From Viola odorata (taxonomy: Eukaryota; Streptophyta; Magnoliopsida; Malpighiales; Violaceae), in contig OY829542.1 in the NCBI GenBank assembly GCA_963691705.1, forward strand, positions 61,528,427 to 61,592,426: a stretch of 64,000 bases of DNA, in the 5' to 3' direction. The notes beneath the pieces are model-generated. The model ran no database searches. It was not told where the DNA came from and worked only from the letters and a program-made list of their open reading frames with translations. The translations under genes were made by a program, and so were the position numbers. Shown piece after piece: positions 13,999-32,266 of this stretch (the first letter of the stretch is position 1; every line of letters begins with the position of its first letter).

Positions 13999-14526
13999 GA
14001 TAAAATAAATGATTAATAAGTTTGTAAAGTGGGATGTAGACTTTTATTTTACTTTTTGAGTAGTGATATATACTAACATTTTTACTAATTTTTATATTAA
14101 AAATATACGTATTTTATTCACATTCACTTGATAATTATTTATTTAAATAAAAATAATAATATAATCTAATTAATTAGGAAGGGATAAATTTCAATCATAT
14201 CTTAACACATCAGTTAGTATAACTTTATAAGTAAAATAGTTAATATCTCAAATATTATTCTATTTGTTATTTCTATCAAATTATACTTAATATTTAAGGT
14301 GTTTGTTATCAACTAGTACTTTATCGAGAAAGTAATTTTAAAGAAAAAAATAATATTTCGCGAACTAAACGCTACTAACATTACGAATAAATGTTAGACC
14401 ATCCATTGCCATTTCAACACTTACTTTTCTATTTGCTTATTTTGAAGCTTTCTTTTAAAAATAATACAACTATATTTTGTCTTGATATTAAAATTCATTA
14501 GCAACAATGACAAGATGTGTTAATTA

Positions 14527-18309
<3,783 letters not shown>

Positions 18310-18789
18310 TTATATCTTTAACTTCGGTAATTTTCTTTTTTCTTTTCTTTTCTTTTTTGAATAACCTTGTAATTGTAATTGGCAGTATTTGTGAGAGGGA
18401 ATTTACTGACAGCGAAGAATCCAGAGCAGGAGTGCTGTCACTTGAGTGCCGGCGTTGAATGTCTCTCTTCTCTCATGATTAAGCTCCTCATTTATAACGA
18501 ATTATAAAACTTAAAAAATGCTTCTAAGTTCTATCTATCTTCTCCAACTATAAATTACCGGCTTAATGACATAAAATAACCCTCAATTTTAATATTTTAT
18601 TTAAATAGAACTCTGAACTATTTTTTTATTTAATTACAACTCTGGTTTTCGTTAATAATGTCATATTACTCCCTACCGTTAGGCATCGTTGACCACCGTT
18701 ATGTGCCATGTCAGCGACTATCAGAGCGCCACGTCAAAAAAATAGTTCAGGGTTGCTTTATGTCATCAAGCCATAAATTAACTAATAAT

Positions 18790-18990
18790 TGGGGACGGCA
18801 TTGTGGGTCTGAATTTAATTGATTTTTTTTTTATAAATATGGGGATTAAATTAATTATGCAATGGTTTGATTGAATTTTTTTAATAAATACAGAGATTAA
18901 TCTGAATTTTTTTACGAATGCAGGAACTAAATTAATCATGCAGGGTTGTGATTGGAAAATTTTACAAATATAGAGAGTAAGTTAATTAAT
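18790..18990. repeat. Degenerate ~60-bp repeat units (ACTAAATTAATCATG family)
   Basis: Units read roughly 'TTTTTTACGAAT...GGGACTAAATTAATCATGCAGG.TTGATTGAA'. Three to four diverged copies occur here and the same family recurs at 38,830-39,120. This looks like an internal repeat of one transposon family. Confidence 0.5.
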
Positions 18991-19810
18991 AAATAAAAGT
19001 TTTAAAGAAAATTGCTTATCTCAACCGACGTCACTGATTATGTCACAACACCATACTTATTCTTTTTTAGAAGTGTTCTTATTAATTGAGAAGAACAATA
19101 ATCGATCGTAAGTTAATAAGTGGTCGTTGATTCATATCAAGTTCTCTAGAATATGCCACATTTATCGTGAGGCGAAATCAGTCAGAAATGATTTTAATAA
19201 TTTGACTTTTGACATCAACTCGCACTACGTTTGATTTTGCTTCCGCTCCTTCTTGCATTCAATTAAGTCGATCTCTTATAAGATGTCTCTTGTTGTAATA
19301 TGATAACCAATTACATTTCCATTGTAACACAAACATCTTTTAGAATGGGGTTTCTCCAAATTACTGGTATCTGCCGAATTGGCTGGCCGGAACAACAACT
19401 CCAGCCTCCAACCTTTTCTGGATATAATGATGATAATAACATGACTGGTTTTGTTTTTTTTCCTTCTTCTGGTCGTTGCGTGCTTCGAATATAAAGTGGA
19501 AAGAGATGATATCCGTGATATAGATGGTAGACTTTCAAAGCTTTGCCTTGTAAATTAATTTATATATTGGTTTTACTGCTTTCCAGTCAATTGCTTTGCG
19601 TTACAACTTTGAGATATATTGTATCTTTTAATTTGATATCCATATAGTATTTTACGCTATACTATATCTTATGTGAATCGGCCGGTTTTACATCTTATTA
19701 CACAATTGATTCTAAGTTATCACGCACCAACATGTTATTTTAATGAAATTCTAAATAAATGACACTAAATAAATGACAAATAAAAAATGACGTTTTGTTT
19801 TTTTAAGGTA

Positions 19811-19931
19811 AATTCTTAACGTACGTTCGAGAAAAAATAAGGGGTAAAATTGTCTCAAACAGTGAGTCATCCGGTTTTTTTTAATATACATGTCCAAAGT
19901 CAAAGCGACGTTTAATTAAACTGAGAGGGAG
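19811..19931. mobile_element. Truncated Stowaway-like MITE (right half)
   Basis: It shares AACGTACGTTCGA, AAAATTGTCTCAAA and AGTGAGTCATCCGG with the complete element at 20,594-20,816. It ends GAGGGAG followed by TA. The left TIR is missing. Confidence 0.6.
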
Positions 19932-20394
19932 TATGATTTATCTAATTACGGAAAGAGTATACAATACACTACTACAAGACTAATTATTTGGGTCAAATAT
20001 CATCCATTAATTTCCTAGTTACTAATTATGTTGTGTTTCATTCACGTGTAATCAGAAACATCTATATCATTTTTGGGCATAGGCGTGGGGATACAATCAA
20101 TTCAAACTTCAAAGGGATAGAGTTATAAATTGTCACTTGACTCACTCGTGACGGATTTCTTTTACCGTCGACCAAACTTGCAAAGATTGAGAAACAAAAC
20201 ATTTTCAATTGATTTCATCAAATTTATAATTATTATCTATTTTTACTATTTTCTTTGTTCCATATAAAATGTCATTAAAGCTAAAAAAAAAATTTATTTC
20301 ATATAAAAATATTTCCTTGAATGGTCAAAAGGCTAAAAGGTCAGCTTCCTTTGATGGCATTGGATCATGCGCTGATTATTATTACTTGGAGTAT

Positions 20395-23452
<3,058 letters not shown>

Positions 23453-24181
23453 TAATAGCAGAATTAAGCATGCATGAGATAGATATGTTTTGCATTAACC
23501 ACTGTATCATGAACCGTCCTTTATAGTAATTGACAGCAGCGATTGAAGGATTTTTTTTTCTTGCAAAATACGTCAGCTACTATGTATTCAAAAGGGAAAG
23601 TCTCCCTTTTTTTATTGGTTTTTGAATTCATGTCGCCTTCCAAATGAAAAAAGTCTCCCTCTTTGGGAGTAAGCTACAATGATTCAAGGGCAAATGGTCA
23701 AAACTTGCATGGCAGATTGGCAATAGCTATGCATATATCTTGCAGCAAAACAAACCATAAACGATAACAATCTATGGCGTTTCTTTCCAAGTGAATGCAA
23801 TCATCTGACCTGAATGAGATGAACAAAATAATCCTCATCTTTGTTGAATGATCCGAACGCTACAAGAAAGTTTAACATCAATAACTGAATGTACTGATAC
23901 TGTTCTATCATAAGATCAAAGCACTCCATGGTGATTGGATTGCAAGAATAATCTCTAAAACTATAAACCCCAAACAGTTGCAATGGCCGGAGATAATCTA
24001 ATTATTTTATTTTTGCGGCTATCCTGTAACAAGCGCATAACGTAACAACAACCATAAAAACTAGATTCAATTCCCCAAAAGTCAAAAATGGAAAAAGGGG
24101 ATGAATACCCTACCACAAGCTAGATTGTTAGTGCAACACAAGTAGGCTTCAACATAGAGGAATGCCTAGGTTGAAAACTTC
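23453..24181. other. Spacer: SCPL B promoter side and SETD9-like 3' UTR
   Basis: The first part is the upstream region of SCPL B and the last part is probably 3' UTR of the SET-domain gene. Both genes are on the minus strand, so the region holds the SCPL B promoter. No further feature seen. Confidence 0.5.
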
Positions 24182-26306
24182 TTAGCTCCATCTCCTTCGG
24201 TCTTCCTCTTCATCCACTGGAGTATACCACGCTGGCCGTCTTTTAGAATTGCTCAACCTGTAGTTCAACAGCACCTCTTCATCCTGCAGGGCCCTAGTTG
24301 CAACCAACACAAGAGTTTTCAGAAAAGGGGCATCGGTTACGCCATTTGTTTTCCAAGATTTAAACCAAAAGCTTCCAAATCTTCTCATGCTCACTTCTTC
24401 AGCATTTCCCATTGCTACATTCGGTATATATGCCCTCAAATTCTTCTCAGTCAATGGAAAGTCATAAGGGCAAATCATAACATTGGGCATCATGCCCTTC
24501 GCCGGGTGATTAGCGAAATGAGCAAGAGCTAATGGGTTTCTACGCTCAAGAACATCACCAATACCACTAACTTTTGTCCCTTCCACAGGCTTGCTAAGCA
24601 TTTTCCAGATCCGATCTGAACCTTTCTCCATGCTCTGCTCATTAGGCCTGATTTCTGGCAATGTTAAACCATCCCATAGCTCACGAGTTTCACCACCAGA
24701 ACCCCAAGGCTGAGCGTTGATCACAGTACCATCATACCTGGTGATCAAATATGGATTTTGGGCATCAACTCTTGGATATCCAGGGATATAGCGATAATGA
24801 GCGGGACCACATACCACACCAGGGTAAAAAGCAATAATTGTGCCAACACCTGCTTTACCATTTATAAATAAACCTTGTCCAGCATCTTTATGGAGTATCT
24901 GAGATGGCTTGAGGTCAAGCGTATAGCCCATGAGATCCTTCAATCTTTGTGATACATCAGCATGCTTCAATGGCCTTGTCTCTGGTATAGCTGTGCTGAA
25001 AAACAACAGTGATCAAAATTACAAGTAGAAGTTTAGTCATAAATAACTGTTGACTCTTCACTATAGAGTATAAACGTATCCACAACACCCTTTCAGTTTC
25101 AACTAACTATGAGGCTTGTTCAGAGAGTTGAAGTTCATTCTCAACTATAAGAAAACTTCAGAAATGGTGTTTATAGTTGGAATAACACAGTAGCTATAAC
25201 GAGTTAACAACACATTAACATGATGAAAAGAAAGGGCAAGAACATCGCAATTCTACAAGGCACATGCAAATCTTCAAGTCAATATGACATGATTAAAATG
25301 AGTAAATATGTGAGGATGGTAACTCAATATCATACTACAGAACCAAGTCATAGTTATTTTTTCCAGGCTTACTGTAACGATAAACTTTAGAAAAAGAAAT
25401 TGTGGTTTAGAACAATTATAAATGTAAACTCACGAGGACGATCAACAGGCGGACCACTCTTGCCAACAGCAAAACTAAGGCCACTTCGGTGACGAGCAGC
25501 ATTGTATTGTGCAGGTGCTTCAGCTCCCTCATTTCTTGCAGCAGTATCAGGCAGAAGAATTTCATCCATAGATGCACAAAAGTTCATAACTTGGCAGTGA
25601 ATGTTTTCTTGGACTTGCTTCTGTTGATCGGCAACAGGAGCTTTACCAGCCATTTCAATGATCTCCTCTACATCTTTCTCTTCAGCATCCATTCCCAGGC
25701 GATTATAACTTTAAAAAAAAGAGAGGTAAAAAACCCACTTTTACTGAAGTTGATACTGATTCATAGAAGCAGGACACACTGATGTATCAAATTTCAAGGT
25801 TTTGAATAACAAATCCTGCGGCGAAAGAAAAACTTACCTAGTACATAGGAAGAGGCTGTTGATGTCTGCTTCAAATTGTAGCTGCCTCGGATTCCTAGCA
25901 AATGTGGGACTTTTTGCAAGTATTTTCACAGCCTGAAATTTAAAACAGACACAGACACTATTAAAAACAACAGGAAGCGACGTTTATATTGCATCAACAA
26001 AGAAGTGTCTGACTAGCAACTCATTTTTGCAGCACCAAATTTTACTGTTCTTCCACCAACTACTAAGCAATCACAAGATACCCCAAAAACCTAATTGCCT
26101 CTGACTAGCAACTCATTTAGCTAACCTTCAATCTTTTGGCAATAAGTGACAAATGAAGGGGGGGGAAAAAGAGCCTTTAAAAGATGTAAAGATCACTTAA
26201 AACCCCCCATCTTTATTTACTCGTTAGAATATCCAAAGAAGAAGCAACTACGTAAGTAGAGATAGATTAGACAAACCTCTTGAAATTTGTTAAACAGAAA
26301 CGCCAT
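24182..26306 (-). CDS. SET-domain protein, SETD9-like
   Basis: Four exons: complement(join(24182..24990, 25434..25708, 25838..25932, 26277..26306)), 402 aa. The N-terminus ([19 protein letters not shown]) has no recognised domain. The SET region covers about 163-380 with [50 protein letters not shown] and [10 protein letters not shown]. These are the blocks expected of the SETD9 group of putative protein lysine methyltransferases; the classic NHS/C motif is replaced by FANHP, as is usual for this divergent group. Substrate unknown. The last exon carries the whole SET domain. Its acceptor was chosen at CACAG|CT (24,991) because only that keeps frame with the CCTC|GTGAGT donor. The gene is divergent from the P450, 1.1 kb apart. 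Confidence 0.85.
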
Positions 26307-27416
26307 TTTTGACAGATTGGAGCAGATGAAGCCTCCGGCTTCTCTTGCTGATTCAATTGAAGGTAACAATTACAAGGTCTGGATGGAACTCACCGCCTCA
26401 AACTCACAAGACGAGGGTGTCTGTCTCCGGCTCTCCAGCATCCATGCGTGTTGCACGTGCAACTCTTTTGATTTTTGAAAGAGGATTGAAGTGGGCTTTT
26501 TTGATACCCGATAAAATGGGCTGTCCGTCATGAAACAAACGGGTCCTGGGCTTGCATTTATTTGTTCCCCTAGTAAATTGTTTTATAGTATATAACAATG
26601 ATTTTTTATGGGGTGAGTTTAAAGTTTTATTAATATTTTCACTTACTACATTATTAAATTTATTCAGTAAAAAGAATCGTAAAATATAAATTAAAACTTC
26701 AAATTCCTACTAAAATTACATTTCAAATCAAAGTAAATTGTTTAATATGTAATTATGATTTTTGATTGGATAATCAATAAGAATTATCTTACTTAAAAAA
26801 TAAGAGTTTCGAACAATCTACATAAAATATGTATATTAAAAAGAATGAATTTAAAAAAAAAGTGAGAAGTCATAGATTAAATTGACAAGAAAAGTTAAGA
26901 GGTAATATTGGTAGAGTACTATTTTTTGGCCTTTGGTATGTATAATGTATTTTCTGGAGTAGTATTCAGTATAATGCATGGTATTTATAATTATATAGTT
27001 TTAATTATAAATTAATGTTGATGCAGCCTGTAGGTAATGAGTCGCCCACCCACTTCCCATTTCTCTAAATGAAGATTACAAAAATAGTTCCAATGATCTT
27101 CTTAGACACACCAACATCAACAAACTCACATCCTCTCGCTCTCAATTCTCATTTCATTAAACACCAAAATTCGAAGCAAAATCCAACCACTGAACAAAAA
27201 CGTCAAATTCCAACAAGTGCAACAAATTGGTGTCACAATAAAAACCATATCAAAGAGCCCACTAGCGCACAACACACTTTTTGTTCACCAAATCATACCA
27301 ATTGGCAATTGCCCCAAAAACTCCACGCCAAGAAATTCCCTCCCTTATAACGCATGACCTCTCCTCCACAACCTTAATCCATTGCAACCAACACTCTCCC
27401 TTACCATCCCAAAACC
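26307..27416. other. Divergent promoter region between SETD9-like and CYP86B1-like genes
   Basis: About 1.1 kb holding the 5' flanks of both genes. GC content is moderate near 26,310-26,540, AT-rich in the middle, and A/C-rich from 27,060 on, which looks like the leader of the P450. No MITE recognised. Confidence 0.5.
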
Positions 27417-29422
27417 ATGATCAACTCCACCACCCTCTTCCACCCCTCCCCTTCTGATGACCTTGCTGGAAACTTCACTTCTCGCCCGTTCTCTCTCCTC
27501 CAAAACGTTCATATTCTTGAGCTGCTCCTCGCTCTTCTCGTCTTCATTGCCTTACATTCTCTAAGGCAGAGAAAACGTTATGGCCTGCCTGTATGGCCGA
27601 TTCTAGGCATGTTACCATCCCTGGTGTCTGCCACCCACGGAAACTTGTACGAGTGGATCACAGACGTACTCCACCAACAAAATGGAACTTTTAGATTCAA
27701 AGGTCCATGGTTTAGTAGCCTCAACTCCGTAGTCACTGCTGACCCAAGAAACCTAGAGTATCTCCTCAAGACCAAGTTCCCTAATTACCCTAAAGGTCAA
27801 TACTTCCGAGACACCGTTGGTGACCTTCTGGGCGGTGGCATATTCAATGCAGACGACGAGAGGTGGCAAAGGCAAAGAAAGACAGCCAGCATCGAGTTTC
27901 ATTCAACAAAATTCAGGCAACTAACTACCGAGTCGTTGCTCGAGCTTGTGCACTTCAGGCTCTTGCCTGTCCTTGAAAACGCCATGAACAAGTCCACGTG
28001 TATCGATCTACAGGATGTTTTGCTGAGGCTTACTTTCGACAACGTTTGCATGATAGCCTTTGGGGTTGATCCGGGATGTCTTAGACTGGGCTTGCCTGAA
28101 ATACCTTTCGCCAGAGCGTTCGAGGATGCAACCGAGGCCACGGTCTTGCGTTTTGTTACGCCAACATTCCTATGGAAATTCATGAGGTGTTTTGGTTTGG
28201 GGTCGGAAAGGAATCTGAAAAGGTCGATAAAAGGAGTTGACAAGTTCGCGGAAGAAGTTATAAGGACAAGGAAGAAAGAACTCTCCGCGCAAACTGATGA
28301 TGGCGATGATCTTAAGAAGCAAAGGTCAGACCTCTTGACAGTGTTTATAAGATTAAAAGATGAGAAGGGCGAGCCATTTTCAGACAAGTTCTTGAGAGAT
28401 ATTTGTGTGAACTTCATACTTGCCGGGAGGGATACTTCTTCAGTGGCATTAGGTTGGTTTTTCTGGCTTCTTGATTCAAATAAAGCAGTGGAGGAGAAGA
28501 TCGTTGCCGAGATACGCAGGATAGTCGAGCAGAGGCAAGATTCGAATACGATAAGTACAACTCCCTTGGTGTTCAAGCCAGAGGAGATCAAGAAGATGGA
28601 GTACTTGCATGCAGCCTTGTCTGAAGCATTGAGGTTATACCCTTCAGTCCCTATAGATCACAAAGAGGTAAAAAAAACATTTTTTCTGTTTTTTTTTAAT
28701 ATTTATATATATTTTATGCAGCTTTTTTATTGGTTATTATCTCACCAATCAGCTCAGATGGATAAAATTGATGTCAATTCAATTTCTTTGAAGTTTGAAC
28801 TACTTTTATTATTTAGTCAATACCTTGGTTACCAAACAACACCTGACCCAACCATAGAATTGATGTAGTTTGCCAGTAATCAAGCAGTAAAATAAATTAG
28901 GTGAATAGTTAACAGCAGAGTTTAAACAGTAATTAATTGGTCTCTATTCCCATCAAGAGTACTTGCAACTAGACAATCTTTTCCATTTTCCAAGCACGAG
29001 ACTAATCCTGTTCGAACTGTGATTTATGTGCATGTTTTAATTAGGTTGTTGAGGATGACATATTTCCAGATGGGACTGTGTTGAAGAAAGGAACAAAAGT
29101 GATATATGCAATATATGCAATGGGAAGAATGGAGGCAATATGGGGAAAGGACTGCAAGGAGTTCAAGCCAGAGAGATGGTTAAGAGATGGCAAGTTCATG
29201 AGCGAGTCTGCTTACAAATTCACAGCTTTTAATGGAGGGCCAAGGCTCTGTTTGGGGAAAGAATTTGCTTACTATCAAATGAAATTCGTCGTGGCCTCGA
29301 TCCTGTATCGCTACAAACCGGAAGTGGTGAAGGATCATCCTGTGGTGCCAAAACTTGCACTGACAATGTACATGAAACATGGTCTGAAGGTTAATCTATT
29401 CAAGCGTGAAGAATACTGTTAA
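27417..29422 (+). CDS. Cytochrome P450, CYP86 family (CYP86B1-like fatty acid omega-hydroxylase)
   Basis: Two exons: join(27417..28667, 29045..29422), 542 aa, phase 0 intron. A hydrophobic anchor (LLLALLVFIALHSL, residues ~37-50) and a Pro-rich hinge (LPVWPILGMLP) precede the P450 fold. The I-helix reads AGRDTSSVALGW, the K-helix ExxR motif is EALR, FKPERW follows, and the haem loop is FNGGPRLCLG with Cys486. Length and N-terminal text (GLPVWP.LGMLPSL, GNLYEW, FKGPWFSSLN, FPKGxYFRD) fit CYP86B. In Arabidopsis, CYP86B1 hydroxylates very-long-chain fatty acids in the ER for suberin polyester, so a role in root or seed suberin is likely. The subfamily is inferred from memory of the family and not from a search. 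Confidence 0.93.
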
Positions 29423-30126
29423 TTAGTCAAGTAATTACTAGCACCAAAAAGCATTTCAAGTGGAAAACATATATAATTATTTATCATTGTGATTTGTTTT
29501 CTTATTTTAATATCAAAAGCATATTCTTAATTTCCATGCACAACAGATGATGGCCTTGGATTGTTCACAAGTCATAATTGGTGGTGCTTACCTACCGATC
29601 TGTAAAATTATATTCCAGTGTGATTTGGCTCATGTATCCAAATAAAAACTAGATTGAAATTTGAAAAGGTTGATTGTTGTTTCAAAACTAGAATACTTCA
29701 ATATGCAGCATGACTGCCTTCAAAATGGAAAATACAGATATTGATCTTTGAGAAGGAACCGACTAAATTGCCATTCGCATATAGCATGCGTGGTTTACCT
29801 CAAACTAGGACTTGTGCAGCTCTCATTTATTCAGGATCATCTTGGTAAGCAATTAGGATAAGCTCAATCATACATGATGCAGTACGTTCATACGCATTTT
29901 GGAAGCAGCTTTTTATAACACTGCAGAACAAAGCCAGACTGAAAGTAAAGACAGGTTGCTTGATTCAAGGTTGCTGGACTCTAATGATGGTTGACCATGA
30001 AGGAAGCAAGCCTCACACATTTTCACATCAAGATTGCTCATTCAGAAATCAGAACACTGTTCGTTTTCTTTTTTGTCAGAATTCAGAAGTGCAAATGTAT
30101 CAAACTGAAAACTAAAATTACCTCAT
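29423..30126. other. Convergent 3' region between the P450 and HD-domain genes
   Basis: 3' UTRs of two convergent genes, about 700 bp. No coding or repeat signal of note. Confidence 0.5.
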
Positions 30127-32266
30127 TCAAGCTCGGCCATCCCATTCTTCATAGAACTCTTTTAAAAACTCCTCCATGAACTTGTGCCTTGCCTCGGCCC
30201 TCCTCTGCCCAGCCTGAAATAATTCTCCATGATCAAACCTCTATCCATGGTAGATTGATGATCCCAGATCAACCCCTACCCCATCCAAAACTCAGCAATT
30301 TTACCTTTGTTTTCATCAGGTTCTTAAGCTTAAGAAGCTTCTCATGAAAATGATTCACAGTAGTCTGCTCTTCTTTATTCATATACTGTTCCGTAGACAA
30401 ATCAGAGCGTGGATGAATGGCAGGATCATGAAGCACTCTGTTCCTACTTCCACCAAATGTAAAACAGCGAGCAATTCCTGAAATAGAAGGACAGCTTAGC
30501 ACCAGTGCAGTAGCAGGTTAACATTTGTGCATGCAGAAAAACAGAAACTCATATGTGTCTAATACGAGGCACCTAGCTGGCCAAAACAGTAAGGTAAGTT
30601 TAAAAACAAATTAACAACAAAATAAATCAAAGCGGTAAAGTAAACATGGAAATAAATGAGCACTGATGCTTATTAGTACAAAAAATAGATGAAAACGATG
30701 AGAATCAAGAATTCAAAGTCCTTATCCATGTTCTTCTAAGACATTTATGTAAGGTTTGAACTTGTAAGAATTCAATTAAACCAATTTTCTTATAAAAGAG
30801 AGAAAGAAAGAAAATCTTTGAAGTTGTCAGACATTCACCAAGCTAGTAAAAAGCGAATGATGGAGCTGAACATTAAAGCGTCTCCTACCCATCTAAATAT
30901 ACACTTTCAATGGAACAAAGTGCAGAGGGCAAGAAGAAGCTGAAAAACTATAGAAAGATAAATGCAGGAATTCTGGACCCTAAATTACCAACTGCACCGA
31001 TAGCATCAAGACGATCAGCATCTTGCACAACCCCAAATTCTGGAGAAAGTTCGCAATTGGCCTTCCCTGCAACTTCGTCTTTAAAACCTGAAATTGGAAA
31101 AGACGTGGTAATTACTTCATACAATCATTGAAATAAGTTCTGACCACACACGCAAAAGAGTTAATGAATGTAAATTAGATTCAACACCAACAAAAATGCA
31201 TAATGCATATGGAGGTGCTTCGAATTATAACTGTTCTGATAGTTGCCAATCAAATAGTAAAAGGTAACAAATGCATAGTGACAATTAAAACAGCAAGTTC
31301 TATTAATTTAACTAACCCATTCCCTTAATGATAGATAAAATCTGCGTCTTCTTGTTTTCATCTACACCTTCTTCCTCCAGAAAATTCTCAACAAGCTTCT
31401 CCTCAGATGGATCTCTACATGCCAAAATAGAGCAAGAAGGGGAAGAAAATCATCAGAGACTGAGAAAAAGGCAGCTCATAAACCTTCCAAACCCATCCCA
31501 TTTGGATTCACACGCAGACCATACAAGTTGAAAATTCAAGTTCAAATTCAAACCATTATGAGTAGTCAAAATTACAAAAAAAGATGTACATACTATTACA
31601 CCTAACCCTCTCAATTTCAGGCATGAACATCACATTGACATTAGTTCAACTAAAATGCTAATAGTGTTAGACTTAATTCTATCAGTTTCAATCACAGACA
31701 TCGCTATCCACATTAGTTCAACTGAAATGCTAAATGCATAACCGCAATAGTTTTAAAAAGAAAAACTCAGTTTTAAGCAAAAGGCATGACAAGAGCTCAA
31801 AAAGGAAAAACAAGAATTGCGACCTACAGTGAAGCTAGAAAAAAAGAGTTACTAACCTCAAGTATTTGTAGTCGCCTGCAGAAAGTATCAAAAAGCTGAA
31901 ATGATCAGTTGAATTGAAAAGAAAACATCAAAATCCAATTTAACTCCAATGACAAAAGTAGAAGATGACCTATATCATGGAGAAGTGCAGCAAGCTCTAC
32001 CTGACAAGAATGGACAAACCCCATATCAGGTTCTTTCACCAAAGGAAAAGAAAAGAAAAAACAAAAATCAAAGACACGAATGAGATTGGGATTTTACTCA
32101 CTATTTCGATGGAATGGGGATTTGAAGAGAGGCCTTCCTCGTGAGCAAGGGAGAGAGCAAGGTCCCTGACCCTCCAAACGTGGGCTGCATCATGCGACGC
32201 GTCATTCCCTTTCATCACTCTTTCCACTAACTTCTCTGCGTTCTTCACCGTCTCCTTTATCCCCAT
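30127..32266 (-). CDS. HD-domain metal-dependent phosphohydrolase (YedJ type)
   Basis: Seven exons: complement(join(30127..30213, 30305..30477, 30989..31087, 31317..31414, 31857..31875, 31970..32000, 32102..32266)), 223 aa, including micro-exons of 31 and 19 bp. All phases close. The HD metal ligands are visible: His29 in HDAAHVWRV, His63-Asp64 in ALLHDIGDY, and the later Asp in VQDADRLDAIG (~125-134). Downstream text (RCFTFGG, NHFHEKLLKLKNLM, RHKFMEEFLKEFYEEW) matches the layout of bacterial YedJ-type proteins, for which the physiological substrate is uncertain. No targeting signal is obvious, so it is probably cytosolic. Only the spliced product shows the domain; no single exon does. Confidence 0.87.

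Larger units (their letters stand above)
11751..14526. other. Spacer between the NB-LRR and the first SCPL gene
   Basis: The first ~200 bases may be NB-LRR 3' UTR with an intron (GT at ~11,760, TTCTCTTCAGG at ~11,872-11,882). It then holds AT-rich DNA, an orphan exon on the minus strand (12,730-12,846), a pair of short direct repeats (13,240-13,400) and an hAT MITE (13,603-13,998). Nothing else recognised. Confidence 0.5.

Noticed and set aside
23801..23983. 60-codon frame downstream of the SET-domain gene, minus strand
   Set aside because: Lies in the probable 3' UTR, has no splice link and unremarkable composition.
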